DNA of 64,000 nucleotides, from contig NZ_SOAY01000010.1 in NCBI RefSeq assembly GCF_004364165.1, positions 1,329,098 through 1,393,097 on the forward strand, written 5' to 3'. The position numbers and the translations under genes were made by a program. The notes under the pieces were generated by a model, which was given only the letters and a program-made list of their open reading frames with translations, searched no databases and was not told the DNA's origin. Shown here one piece after another: positions 56,084 through 64,000 of the stretch. Source of the stretch: Maribacter spongiicola. Its GTDB lineage: Bacteria > Bacteroidota > Bacteroidia > Flavobacteriales > Flavobacteriaceae. Every line of letters starts with the position of its first letter. The stretch's first letter is position 1.

Positions 56084-58318
56084 ATGCATACCAAGCTTCT
56101 TTTTTTACTTTTTATAAGTTGTATTTTATTTTCATGTGAGCCTACAACAAGGAATTCTATTGTTATGCTTAATGACTACACAATTGAAGAGGATTTTAAT
56201 TTAGATATTATTGCAGCTGAACCTCTTCTAAAAGCTCCTGTAGCAATCGATTTTGACTCAAAAGGTAGAATTTGGGTGGCTCAGATGCCCGGTTATATGA
56301 ATGATTTACAAGGATCAGGTGAAGAAGATCCTTCTGGTAGTATTGTCATTCTTGAAGATTTGGATAATGATGGTATTGCGGATCATTCAAAAGTTTTTAT
56401 GGATAGCTTGATCATGCCAAGAGCACTGGCTCATGTCTATGGTGGTTTGCTGTATGCTGAACCTCCTTATTTATGGTTTGTAAATATTGAAGATGATAAA
56501 CCTGTGAACAAGGTTATGGTAGATTCTATTTATGCGGTAGAAGGTAATCCTGAACATCAACCTAACGGATTAGAATTAAATATTGATAACTGGATCTACA
56601 ATGCAAAATCTAACTTTAGATATCGAAGAGTAGCGGGAATTTGGAAAAAAGAGCCAACTACTTTTAGAGGTCAATGGGGAATTACCCATGATAATTTTGG
56701 GAGGCTATATTACAATGATAACTCTAGAATTCTATTAGGAGATTATGCGCTACCAAATACGCTAATCGATAATAAATATTTTACTCCGAAAGCTAGTGTT
56801 AATAAATTACTCACTATAGACCAAAGAGTTTACCCGGCATTTGCTGGATCGGTTAATAGAGGATATGCAAAAGGAGTTTTAAATGCCGATAGTATTTTGG
56901 TCAATGCGACAGCTGCCTGCAGTCCTTTAGTGTATCGTGGTGGTGCGTTTACCCAATCTTATGATGAAAATGTATTTATATGTTTGCCAGAAGGGAATTT
57001 GATTAAACGTACACTTTTGTCTTTTACAGGGGATTCTACAATAGCAAAACAAGCTTGGGAAAATAAAGAGTTCATTACTTCTGCAGACGAAGGTTTTAGA
57101 CCTGTAAGCTTAAAAAATGGTCCAGAAGGTAGTATGTATGTGGTAGACATGCATAGAGGTATGATAGGTCATCATGCGTATATGAGTCCGTACCTTAGAG
57201 ATAAGGCAAAAGCGAAGGAGTTAGATACAATCGTAAATTTTGGAAGGATTTTAAAAGTGTCTCATGAAGCTGCAAAAGTTGAGGTTATGTCAGATTTTGA
57301 TGCCTTAAGTGGAAGTGAATTGGTTTCGTTACTAAAGAATGATAATGGGTGGATTCGTGATCGTGCCCAACACTATTTAGTTTTTAAAGGATTTAAGAAT
57401 ACAATTGAAGAGGTAAAAGATGTTGCGCTCCATACAGATAATCAATGGAGTCAAATTCATGCTTTGTATGTGTTGGAAGGTTGGAATGAATTGTCATTTG
57501 ATTTTTTAACCAATGTGATTGTTAATAGCAATGATAATGTTGCGGCTCACGCTCTTGTGCTTTTAAAAAGATTTGTATCCGAAGAAAATATAGAAAAAGC
57601 AGCATCGATTTTCAAAACTGTTTTGGAGCGTGATATTATTGGTTTAGATCTTTATCTAGGTAATTTGTTAGGTAGCTATATCAAGATTGATGAAGAGCGA
57701 TTTTTACCTTTTATGATGGAAATCTTACGTCGAAGACAAAATAATAGCACCATAGTAGATGCTATAATTGGCGGATTATCTGATGTTGATGCCATTATTT
57801 ATAAGAATAAGGAGATTATGAACACTTTAAAACATACACCCTTTGTAAATAAATTAGCAAGAACCATTTCAGATAAAAATGCGGGTATAATGAATTCAAT
57901 TTTTACCATAAAAGTTACCCATGAAGATACACGTACAAGCGGAGCTAAAATGTTTTTTGAGATATGTGCATCTTGTCATGGTGCAAACGGAAAGGGAATA
58001 GAAGGTCTTGCACCACCTCTAATGAAATCTGAACATGTAAAAAATACAGAACGTTTGGCGTTGATCATTTTGCATGGTCTAGAAGGTCCGGTTCATGTAA
58101 ATGGTGAAGAATATAATATTAATTTGGCAATGCCGGGTCTCATAAGAAACGAAACTATAAGCGATACCGATATCGCAAATATCATTTCTTATGTAACTAG
58201 TGCTTTTTCTGATGACCCAAAAAGATTAAGTACAAAACGTATACAAGAACTAAGGAGTGTGAAGTCTTCAACCGGAATGGAATTTACGGAATTTGAATTA
58301 CAAGCGCTTGATAATTAA
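56084..58318 (+). CDS. Lipoprotein dehydrogenase with C-terminal cytochrome c domain (DUF7133/PVC-type)
   Basis: 744 residues. Signal peptide with lipobox ILFSC. Residues about 35-390 form a beta-propeller like those of putative membrane-bound (PVC-type) dehydrogenases: IDFDSKGRIWVAQMPGYMND, EDLDNDGIADHSKVF, NGLELNIDNWIYNAKS. Then a HEAT-like helical region (about 400-600). The C-terminal cytochrome c has the heme motif CASCH (about 628-632) and a likely Met ligand in AMPGL. It probably oxidises a sugar or alcohol in the periplasm and passes electrons to the respiratory chain. It starts 45 bases after the SDR gene and ends base-to-base with uxuA. Confidence 0.85.
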   Translation: MHTKLLFLLFISCILFSCEPTTRNSIVMLNDYTIEEDFNLDIIAAEPLLKAPVAIDFDSKGRIWVAQMPGYMNDLQGSGEEDPSGSIVILEDLDNDGIADHSKVFMDSLIMPRALAHVYGGLLYAEPPYLWFVNIEDDKPVNKVMVDSIYAVEGNPEHQPNGLELNIDNWIYNAKSNFRYRRVAGIWKKEPTTFRGQWGITHDNFGRLYYNDNSRILLGDYALPNTLIDNKYFTPKASVNKLLTIDQRVYPAFAGSVNRGYAKGVLNADSILVNATAACSPLVYRGGAFTQSYDENVFICLPEGNLIKRTLLSFTGDSTIAKQAWENKEFITSADEGFRPVSLKNGPEGSMYVVDMHRGMIGHHAYMSPYLRDKAKAKELDTIVNFGRILKVSHEAAKVEVMSDFDALSGSELVSLLKNDNGWIRDRAQHYLVFKGFKNTIEEVKDVALHTDNQWSQIHALYVLEGWNELSFDFLTNVIVNSNDNVAAHALVLLKRFVSEENIEKAASIFKTVLERDIIGLDLYLGNLLGSYIKIDEERFLPFMMEILRRRQNNSTIVDAIIGGLSDVDAIIYKNKEIMNTLKHTPFVNKLARTISDKNAGIMNSIFTIKVTHEDTRTSGAKMFFEICASCHGANGKGIEGLAPPLMKSEHVKNTERLALIILHGLEGPVHVNGEEYNINLAMPGLIRNETISDTDIANIISYVTSAFSDDPKRLSTKRIQELRSVKSSTGMEFTEFELQALDN

Positions 58319-59494
58319 TTACATACTTTTTCTAATGCCCAATTCTAAACCTCTTAATTCTGCTAAACCTCTAAGTCTGCCAATACCCGAATAGCCAGGA
58401 TTTGTTTCCTTTCTCAGGTCATCTAACATTTTATGACCATGGTCTGGTCGCAAAGGCATTCTTGTATCTTTTCTACCGGCGGCTTTTCTTTTATCTTGTT
58501 CATTGATTAATGCCTTCATGACCGAAAACATATCTACATCACCTTCTAAATGGTTTGCTTCATGAAAATTACCATCGGCATCACGTTGTGTGCTACGTAG
58601 ATGAATAAAATGAATACGATTGCCTAAACGTTCTACCATACCCGGTAAATCATTATCAGGTCTTACTCCGAATGATCCAGTGCAAAAAGTTAATCCGTTA
58701 TTCGGACTATCTACAGCATTGTACAAATCAACAATATCTTGTTCTGTGCTTACCACACGCGGTAGGCCTAAAATCGGGAACGGTGGGTCATCTGGGTGTA
58801 TACACATACGTATACCAGCTTTTTCAGCTACGGGTATAATTTCAGCTAAAAACGCATATAAATGTGCTTTTAATTCTTTAGCCCCAATGGAATCATAGGT
58901 TGCTAAAATAGCATTAAACTCTTCTAAAGAATAACCTTCTTCAGCACCTGGTAAACCTGCTATAATATTGTTTAATAACTTCGTTTTACTTTCTTCAGAA
59001 AGATGATCATGGTACGTTTTAGCGGCAGATTTTTGAGATGCTGAATAGGTTTCTTCGGCACCAGGTCTTTTTAAAAGGAATAACTCAAACGCTGCGAAAG
59101 CAGCAGCTTCAAAACGAAGGGCTGTAGAGCCATCTTCAACTTCGTAATCTAAATTGGTTCTGGTCCAATCTAGCACAGGCATAAAGTTATAGCAGACTGT
59201 GTCTATACCGCATTTACCTAAGTTGGTTAGTGTCTCTTTATAATTTTTATAGTACGTTTTATAATCGCCTTTCTGCGTCTTAATTTGTTCGTGTATAGGT
59301 ACGCTTTCTACGACAGACCAAGTCAAGCCTGCGGCTTCAATAATACTCTTGCGTTTCATAATATCGCTTACAGACCATACAGCACCATTAGGAATATGGT
59401 GTAGAGCACTTACGATGCCTGTAGCTCCTGCTTGTTTAATATCTGATAGCGATACTGGGTCATTCGGACCGTACCAGCGCCATGTTTGTTCCAT
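58319..59494 (-). CDS. uxuA: Mannonate dehydratase
   Basis: Dehydrates D-mannonate to 2-keto-3-deoxygluconate. 391 residues. [37 protein letters not shown], in pieces, is the diagnostic start; [47 protein letters not shown] and MPLRPDHGH hold the metal and active-site residues. Normal length. It is the last gene of the leftward operon after a Gfo/Idh oxidoreductase (32-base gap) and meets the cytochrome gene with no spacer. Confidence 0.97.
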   Translation of the reverse strand: MEQTWRWYGPNDPVSLSDIKQAGATGIVSALHHIPNGAVWSVSDIMKRKSIIEAAGLTWSVVESVPIHEQIKTQKGDYKTYYKNYKETLTNLGKCGIDTVCYNFMPVLDWTRTNLDYEVEDGSTALRFEAAAFAAFELFLLKRPGAEETYSASQKSAAKTYHDHLSEESKTKLLNNIIAGLPGAEEGYSLEEFNAILATYDSIGAKELKAHLYAFLAEIIPVAEKAGIRMCIHPDDPPFPILGLPRVVSTEQDIVDLYNAVDSPNNGLTFCTGSFGVRPDNDLPGMVERLGNRIHFIHLRSTQRDADGNFHEANHLEGDVDMFSVMKALINEQDKRKAAGRKDTRMPLRPDHGHKMLDDLRKETNPGYSGIGRLRGLAELRGLELGIRKSM

Positions 59495-59526
59495 TAATTT
59501 ATTTTTTACTATGATGTGTTGTGGAA

Positions 59527-60882
59527 TTAAACATCTTTAATTTCCCATCCTGGCTCGTATGTTCTTGACCATAATTTCATGGCTTCTCTATTGAAAATTC
59601 GACCTGTAGCTTCATCAATTTCAAAAGAATCATCTATTCTAGCTGCAATATTAGCATAATGGGTTAACATTTGGCTAATAGCACCCTCGTCAATTGGTGA
59701 AGTTAATTCAGCTTTTCCTCTTATGGCATCAAAAAAGTTTACAGTATGTAATGTAGACATATCGCCGCCACCGCCTAGTGCAGTGCCAGCTTCTTCACCA
59801 GATGATAAGTTTTCCTTGATTAAGCCTCCTTTTTGATCAAATAGTTTATAACCACCACGATCTATGTAAGCTGTACCCTCAGATCCCGATACTATCGTAC
59901 CTCTACCGTGTTTATTTCCATATTTATGATAGCCTGTTCTACTATTACCATCCCATTTTATGGTTTTATTACCGGCAAATTTAAAAGTAGCTTCCATGGT
60001 ATCATACATTTCCCAGCCATCGTCTTTATAATGATATTTTCCTGCGTCGACAGATACATGTTCGGGGTAGGTAACGCCCAATGCCCAACGTGCAATATCA
60101 AGCTCATGAGTTGCATTATTACCCATTTCTGCGGTTCCATAATCCCATCCGTACCAATGCCAGTTATAATCCCAAGTGTTATCAGTATACGCTCTTCGCG
60201 GAGCCGGACCTTGAAAAAGATCCCAATCTAGACCTTCTGGTGGATTGGTTTTTGTCTGGTGAGGCACACGTCCTCTTCCACTTATGTAAAATGCAGTTGC
60301 TTTATACACATCGCCAATAATACCATTGTGAATTTCTTTAATAATTTCTTGTGATTCTAATGCTGAGCGTTGTTGATTACCCATTTGCACCACCTTGTTG
60401 AATTTCTTTTGATAGGCAACTATCAATTCGCCCTCACGAGGATTATGGCTACATGGCTTTTCTAAATATACATGCTTGCCAGCTTGCATTGCCATACATG
60501 CACCCGGTGCATGCCAATGATCTGGGGTAGCCATAAAAATGGCATCTACCTCTTTATCATCTAAAATTTTACGTATGTCATTCTCTAATTTTGGCTTGTT
60601 ACTTAATCTGTCACTAACTTCTGTCAAAGCTTTATCACGTTGACTTTTCATAACATCGCATAGATAGGTAAGCTCTACATTATTTTTCTTATGCGCTATA
60701 GCGGGTATATATGCCGGATATCTTCGTCCTAAACCTTGAATAGCTACATGAATTCTGTCATTAGCACCGATTATTTTAGAATAACTTTTAGCCGTCATTG
60801 CATTTACACTAGTACTAGCGATTGTAGCACCTACGGCGCCAAGGGCAGTTTTCTTAATAAAATTTCTTCTGTTTGAACTCAT
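59527..60882 (-). CDS. Gfo/Idh/MocA oxidoreductase with Tat-like leader
   Basis: 451 residues. Twin-arginine-type leader [19 protein letters not shown] at residues 2-20, so probably exported folded with its NAD(P). The Rossmann domain ([43 protein letters not shown]) has the conserved EKP Lys. The C-terminal substrate domain follows ([29 protein letters not shown]). Exported members of this family oxidise sugars or glycosides, some at C3. Five bases after the DUF1080 gene and 32 before uxuA. Confidence 0.92.
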   Translation of the reverse strand: MSSNRRNFIKKTALGAVGATIASTSVNAMTAKSYSKIIGANDRIHVAIQGLGRRYPAYIPAIAHKKNNVELTYLCDVMKSQRDKALTEVSDRLSNKPKLENDIRKILDDKEVDAIFMATPDHWHAPGACMAMQAGKHVYLEKPCSHNPREGELIVAYQKKFNKVVQMGNQQRSALESQEIIKEIHNGIIGDVYKATAFYISGRGRVPHQTKTNPPEGLDWDLFQGPAPRRAYTDNTWDYNWHWYGWDYGTAEMGNNATHELDIARWALGVTYPEHVSVDAGKYHYKDDGWEMYDTMEATFKFAGNKTIKWDGNSRTGYHKYGNKHGRGTIVSGSEGTAYIDRGGYKLFDQKGGLIKENLSSGEEAGTALGGGGDMSTLHTVNFFDAIRGKAELTSPIDEGAISQMLTHYANIAARIDDSFEIDEATGRIFNREAMKLWSRTYEPGWEIKDV

Positions 60883-60887
60883 GGTAG

Positions 60888-62276
60888 TTATTCTTTAGTG
60901 TTGTTGATAGAACGAATTTTAATATTTTTAAAGGATACAAGATCGCCATGGTCTTGAAGTAAAATTTGACCCTTTTCTAACTCTCCGAAATTTGCCCATT
61001 TTGCATATTTGCTTTCAGCTACTAACTTTCTGTAGGCATCGCTCTTTCTTTCGTATTCAAGAACTTTTGTGCCGTTTAACCAATGCTCAACGTGATTGTT
61101 CTTAGAAATAATGTGCGCAGTATTCCACTCTCCAATTGGTTGAATTGGTTTATTGACATCTGCCTGTATTAGATCATACAAAGAGCTAACGGTTCTGCTG
61201 CCTTCATGGTTGCCCAGTTTTGCATCGGGGTGAAGGTTGTCGTCTAAAATTTGATATTCTAACCCTATAGAAGAGCCTTCACCTTTATTAATATTGGTGT
61301 CCACATAATATTTAATACCGCTATTGGCACCTGGTGTTAACTTGAAGTCGACTTTTAATTCAAAATCTCCATACAATTCTTCAGTAACAATATCGCCACC
61401 AGCAGTAGATTCTGCTCCGCCAGAAGCCAATACACTTAAAACTCCGTCTTCTATTTTCCACCCTTTATCAGGAAATTCTTCCAATTTTGCACCTTTCCAT
61501 CCATTAGTTGTTTTTCCATCCCAAAGTAATTTCCAACCATTTTTTTTCTCATCGATGGTTAATTGATTTTTGGTGACAATAGGGCTTAGTGGAGATATTC
61601 TTGAATATTTAGACACACTATCTGTAATGATTTTGATATTTTTCCAAATAATATCGGTTCCGGCTTTTTGATCTTTAGAAATACTATGAACCTGTAAACT
61701 AATAAATCCCTTAGCGGTTTTGTCATCTATAAGGTATGCTGCAGGTACATCATTTATCCATGTTTTTATAGTATCGCCTATAGCTTCGATTCGGTAATGG
61801 TTCCACTCATTTTGTTTAAAAGCTTTTTGTGCAGTAGGGTTATCGGTTAAAGGGTTAAGCCATCCACGTCTAGATTCATCGAAAATTCCACCACTCCATG
61901 CTCTTTCAGAAGGGTCTATTTCAACTTGATAACCATGTACTTTACCATTCTGATAATTAGGGATACTATTACTTCGAATTTGAATACCTGAATTCATGGT
62001 AGAATCAACCTTGTAATCTAATTCTAAAATAAAATCATCATAAAATTTTTCGGTAGATAGAAATGTGTTCGGTGTGCCGTGAGTGGTAGTGCCTATTATT
62101 GTACCATCTTTTATAGTATAAGTGGCTTCGCCGCCGAGCTTTTGCCAACCATTTAAAGTTTCGCCGTCAAAAAGGTCTACCCATGGCGTATCATCTTTTG
62201 AATTTTCTTTACAGCTCGCAAAAATCAAAAGAATTAGTATAGCAATTGTGTTTGCTGTTGTTCGCATCTTGTTCAT
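60888..62276 (-). CDS. Tandem DUF1080 lipoprotein (3-keto-disaccharide hydrolase type)
   Basis: 462 residues. Signal peptide with lipobox LIFASC, followed by KENSKDDTP. Two DUF1080 (LamG-like jelly-roll) domains in tandem: about 30-215 (WVDLFDGETLNGW, SGIQIRSNSIP, GYQVEIDP) and about 245-458 (LLWDGKTTNGWKG, NSGIKYYVDTNI, LEYQILDD). Characterised DUF1080 proteins of Bacteroides cleave 3-keto-glycosides made by Gfo/Idh-type oxidases, so with the neighbouring oxidoreductase it would form an oxidise-then-cleave pair. First gene of the operon leading to uxuA. The second domain keeps the longer form. Confidence 0.9.
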   Translation of the reverse strand: MNKMRTTANTIAILILLIFASCKENSKDDTPWVDLFDGETLNGWQKLGGEATYTIKDGTIIGTTTHGTPNTFLSTEKFYDDFILELDYKVDSTMNSGIQIRSNSIPNYQNGKVHGYQVEIDPSERAWSGGIFDESRRGWLNPLTDNPTAQKAFKQNEWNHYRIEAIGDTIKTWINDVPAAYLIDDKTAKGFISLQVHSISKDQKAGTDIIWKNIKIITDSVSKYSRISPLSPIVTKNQLTIDEKKNGWKLLWDGKTTNGWKGAKLEEFPDKGWKIEDGVLSVLASGGAESTAGGDIVTEELYGDFELKVDFKLTPGANSGIKYYVDTNINKGEGSSIGLEYQILDDNLHPDAKLGNHEGSRTVSSLYDLIQADVNKPIQPIGEWNTAHIISKNNHVEHWLNGTKVLEYERKSDAYRKLVAESKYAKWANFGELEKGQILLQDHGDLVSFKNIKIRSINNTKE

Positions 62277-62353
62277 TTTAAATTTAGATATGGTTTGATT
62301 GTTTTATTCAGATTTAATGTCGCTAGTACTTCATTTTAATACGATATATGTAA

Positions 62354-62369
62354 TGTGTAATCGATAACT
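62354..62369. promoter_or_regulatory. Second copy of the uxaC operator-like site
   Basis: TGTGTAATCGATAACT: its first 12 bases are identical to those across the uxaC start site, and its CG-centred 14-mer (62356-62369) has five of seven pairs symmetric. It lies 78 bases before the DUF1080 start. A similar core also occurs by chance near 1436. Confidence 0.4.
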
Positions 62370-62462
62370 TCTGTGAATATCTTTAATTTTTGTTTAAAAT
62401 ATTGAAAATTTGATAACCTAAAAATATATTATTTTTTGTAGTTGACTTCTTTTTTCTATGTA

Positions 62463-62477
62463 TTAACAAGATGTTAA
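62463..62477. promoter_or_regulatory. Palindrome TTAACA-AGA-TGTTAA
   Basis: Perfect 6-base arms with a 3-base centre, and a third TTAACA half-site overlapping at 62474. Candidate operator in the middle of the divergent spacer; regulator unknown. Confidence 0.4.
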
Positions 62478-62666
62478 CAGTTGTGGTTTTTCGATTTGTT
62501 TTTTTATAATTTTTTTGGATTAAAAAGTTATATAAAAATCATACATGGCACCTTTTTAATCATATCTATCATCTGTTCGATTTTGAATTATATAGTTTTA
62601 ATCACAACAAATTTTACAGCTCGTTAAGGGCGCTAAATTCAAACATAACTTACAGAACTTAAAAGA

Positions 62667-63986
62667 ATGAAGAACGCTAAAAAATCTAAGAAAATTTCTG
62701 ACCAAACCCTTTCTCGAAGAGGTTTTTTGACTAAAACAACCCTGGCTGCTGGGGCAATTACCATTCTGCCAAGGCATGTTTTCGGCAGAGGCTTTACTGC
62801 ACCTAGCGATAGAATTAATTTAGGTTTTATAGGCTTAGGTAAACAATGTAATGGGTTGGCTAAGAATTTTATAGGCAATACCAGTGCCCAAATTATTGCT
62901 GCCAGCGATGTTTGGTCTACTAAAAATGACTGGTTTAAAGGTCATGTAGAAAGTACTTACGCAGAAAAACGAAATCAAAAAAACTATAACTCTGTAAAAA
63001 CATATTTAAATTATAAGGAGCTTTTAGAGCGCAGTGATATTGATGGCGTGGTCATCGCAACGCCTGATCATTGGCATGCCATACAGGCAATCGATGCTAT
63101 GAAAGCTGGTAAAGATGTGTATTGTGAAAAGCCCTTAACGCATAATATTGAAGAAGGTATTGCACTTGTTAAGACGACCAAAAAGACAGGTCAAATTTTG
63201 CAGACGGGCAGTATGCAAAGATCATGGAGTTCTTTTAGAAAGGCATGTGAACTAATTCGTAATGGTTACTTGGGAGATATTAAGCAGGTACTTGTAAATG
63301 TTGGTGACCCAGCAATTCCATATAATTTAAAAGCAGAAACAATGCCGTCTGAAATTAACTGGAACAATTGGTGCGGTCCAGCTCCTTTGTTGGCTTATAA
63401 TCATCGTTTGGCACCTTCTCGTAATAATGTAGATTTTTGGCCAGATTGGCGACTTTTTGAAGAAGTTGGCGGTGGTATTCTTTGTGATTGGGGTGCGCAT
63501 ATGTTCGATATTGTTCAATGGGCTTTAGATATGGATCGATCAGGACCTGTAAAATACGTTCCGCCAACAGATAAAAATGCGGTACGTGGATTGAAAATGT
63601 ATTATGAAAACGGAATAGAAATGATACATGAAGATTTTGGTAGAGGATGGGGTGTGCGTTTTATTGGTTCTGAAGGTACTATGGATGTAAGTAGATCGTA
63701 TTTAGAAACTACTCCAGAAAATATTTTAACTACAGATTTATCTAATGCCAAAGTAAAACTATACAATACTGAGGGTAATCATCTTAAAGATTGGTTAGAT
63801 GCTATGAAGACTAGAACGCAGCCAATTTGCGATGTAGAAACTGGGCATAGATCTGCTACTGTATGTAACATTGCCAATATCGCCTATAATTTAGGTAGAC
63901 CGTTAGAATGGAACCCAACAAAAGAGAAGTTCTTAAAAGATGCTGAAGCCAACAAAATGCGTGGCAGAAAAGCACGCAAGTTTTAA
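62667..63986 (+). CDS. Second Gfo/Idh/MocA oxidoreductase with Tat leader
   Basis: 439 residues. Twin-arginine leader LSRRGFLTKTTLAAGAIT (about 16-33), a clear SRRxFL match, so exported. Rossmann domain [45 protein letters not shown] with the EKP Lys, and a C-terminal domain with VGGGILCDWGAHMFDIVQWALD. It is a paralogue of the gene at 59527 but has a different N-terminal domain sequence and belongs to the oppositely directed transcript. Substrate unknown; a sugar or glycoside oxidase in the periplasm is likely. Confidence 0.92.
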   Translation: MKNAKKSKKISDQTLSRRGFLTKTTLAAGAITILPRHVFGRGFTAPSDRINLGFIGLGKQCNGLAKNFIGNTSAQIIAASDVWSTKNDWFKGHVESTYAEKRNQKNYNSVKTYLNYKELLERSDIDGVVIATPDHWHAIQAIDAMKAGKDVYCEKPLTHNIEEGIALVKTTKKTGQILQTGSMQRSWSSFRKACELIRNGYLGDIKQVLVNVGDPAIPYNLKAETMPSEINWNNWCGPAPLLAYNHRLAPSRNNVDFWPDWRLFEEVGGGILCDWGAHMFDIVQWALDMDRSGPVKYVPPTDKNAVRGLKMYYENGIEMIHEDFGRGWGVRFIGSEGTMDVSRSYLETTPENILTTDLSNAKVKLYNTEGNHLKDWLDAMKTRTQPICDVETGHRSATVCNIANIAYNLGRPLEWNPTKEKFLKDAEANKMRGRKARKF

Positions 63987-64000
63987 AACAAATTATTTAG

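Larger units (their letters stand above)
62277..62666. other. Divergent spacer between DUF1080 operon and the second Gfo/Idh gene
   Basis: 390 very AT-rich bases with both promoters. It holds a 12-base match to the uxaC operator (62354-62365) and a perfect palindrome at 62463-62477. No gene or structured RNA seen. Confidence 0.55.

Overview
This window is a stretch of AT-rich chromosome from a member of the Bacteroidota, almost certainly a marine Flavobacteriaceae (Maribacter/Zobellia-like is my guess from gene content, not a tested assignment). Supporting signs are fused SecDF, Rho with a long disordered N-terminal insert, two proteins with type IX secretion type-B sorting tails, a FadL/OmpP1-like barrel, DUF4293 next to rho, several lipoproteins including one with an SDDD export motif, and promoters of the Bacteroidota form TTG-N19-TAnnTTTG. 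I see no insertion sequence, prophage, CRISPR array or rRNA. Two identical tRNA-Glu genes are present.

Layout. 1-10.5 kb: 3' part of asnB, a CsbD protein, gyrB, a barrel-like secreted protein, a lipoprotein, mdh, a small secreted protein that looks like a SecD P1 domain, and secDF. 10.5-19.6 kb: leftward operon lgt-DUF192-GNAT-ABC ATPase, a simple-repeat spacer, yidD, an aldehyde dehydrogenase/DUF779 pair with a divergent AraC regulator, then folE-cysS. 19.7-26 kb: cell-envelope block with two tandem T9SS substrates, a FadL-like porin and a low-complexity lipoprotein. 26-43.4 kb: housekeeping (proS, tRNA-Glu x2, rpsT, rho, truA, an MsbA-like exporter, cdaA, folP, tpiA, prmA, clpS) with small membrane proteins and lipoproteins in between.

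44-64 kb is the accessory part: a hexuronate and sugar-oxidation cluster. UxaC (glucuronate to fructuronate), an SDR that fits fructuronate reductase, and UxuA (mannonate dehydratase) give a route to 2-keto-3-deoxygluconate; the kinase and aldolase that would follow are not in the window. Uptake is by a complete TRAP transporter (DctP/Q/M) and possibly an EamA permease rather than SusC/SusD. A LacI-family and a Nudix-fold (NrtR-type) regulator sit in the middle. A near-perfect CG-centred palindrome overlaps the predicted uxaC transcription start, and a 12-base match to it lies upstream of the DUF1080-Gfo/Idh-uxuA operon. The cluster also carries two exported-looking Gfo/Idh/MocA oxidoreductases, a tandem DUF1080 lipoprotein and a lipoprotein dehydrogenase with a C-terminal cytochrome c. 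Together these suggest an envelope pathway that oxidises sugars or glycosides (3-keto-glycoside chemistry) and feeds uronate catabolism. This is the most interesting system in the window; its substrate cannot be read from the sequence.
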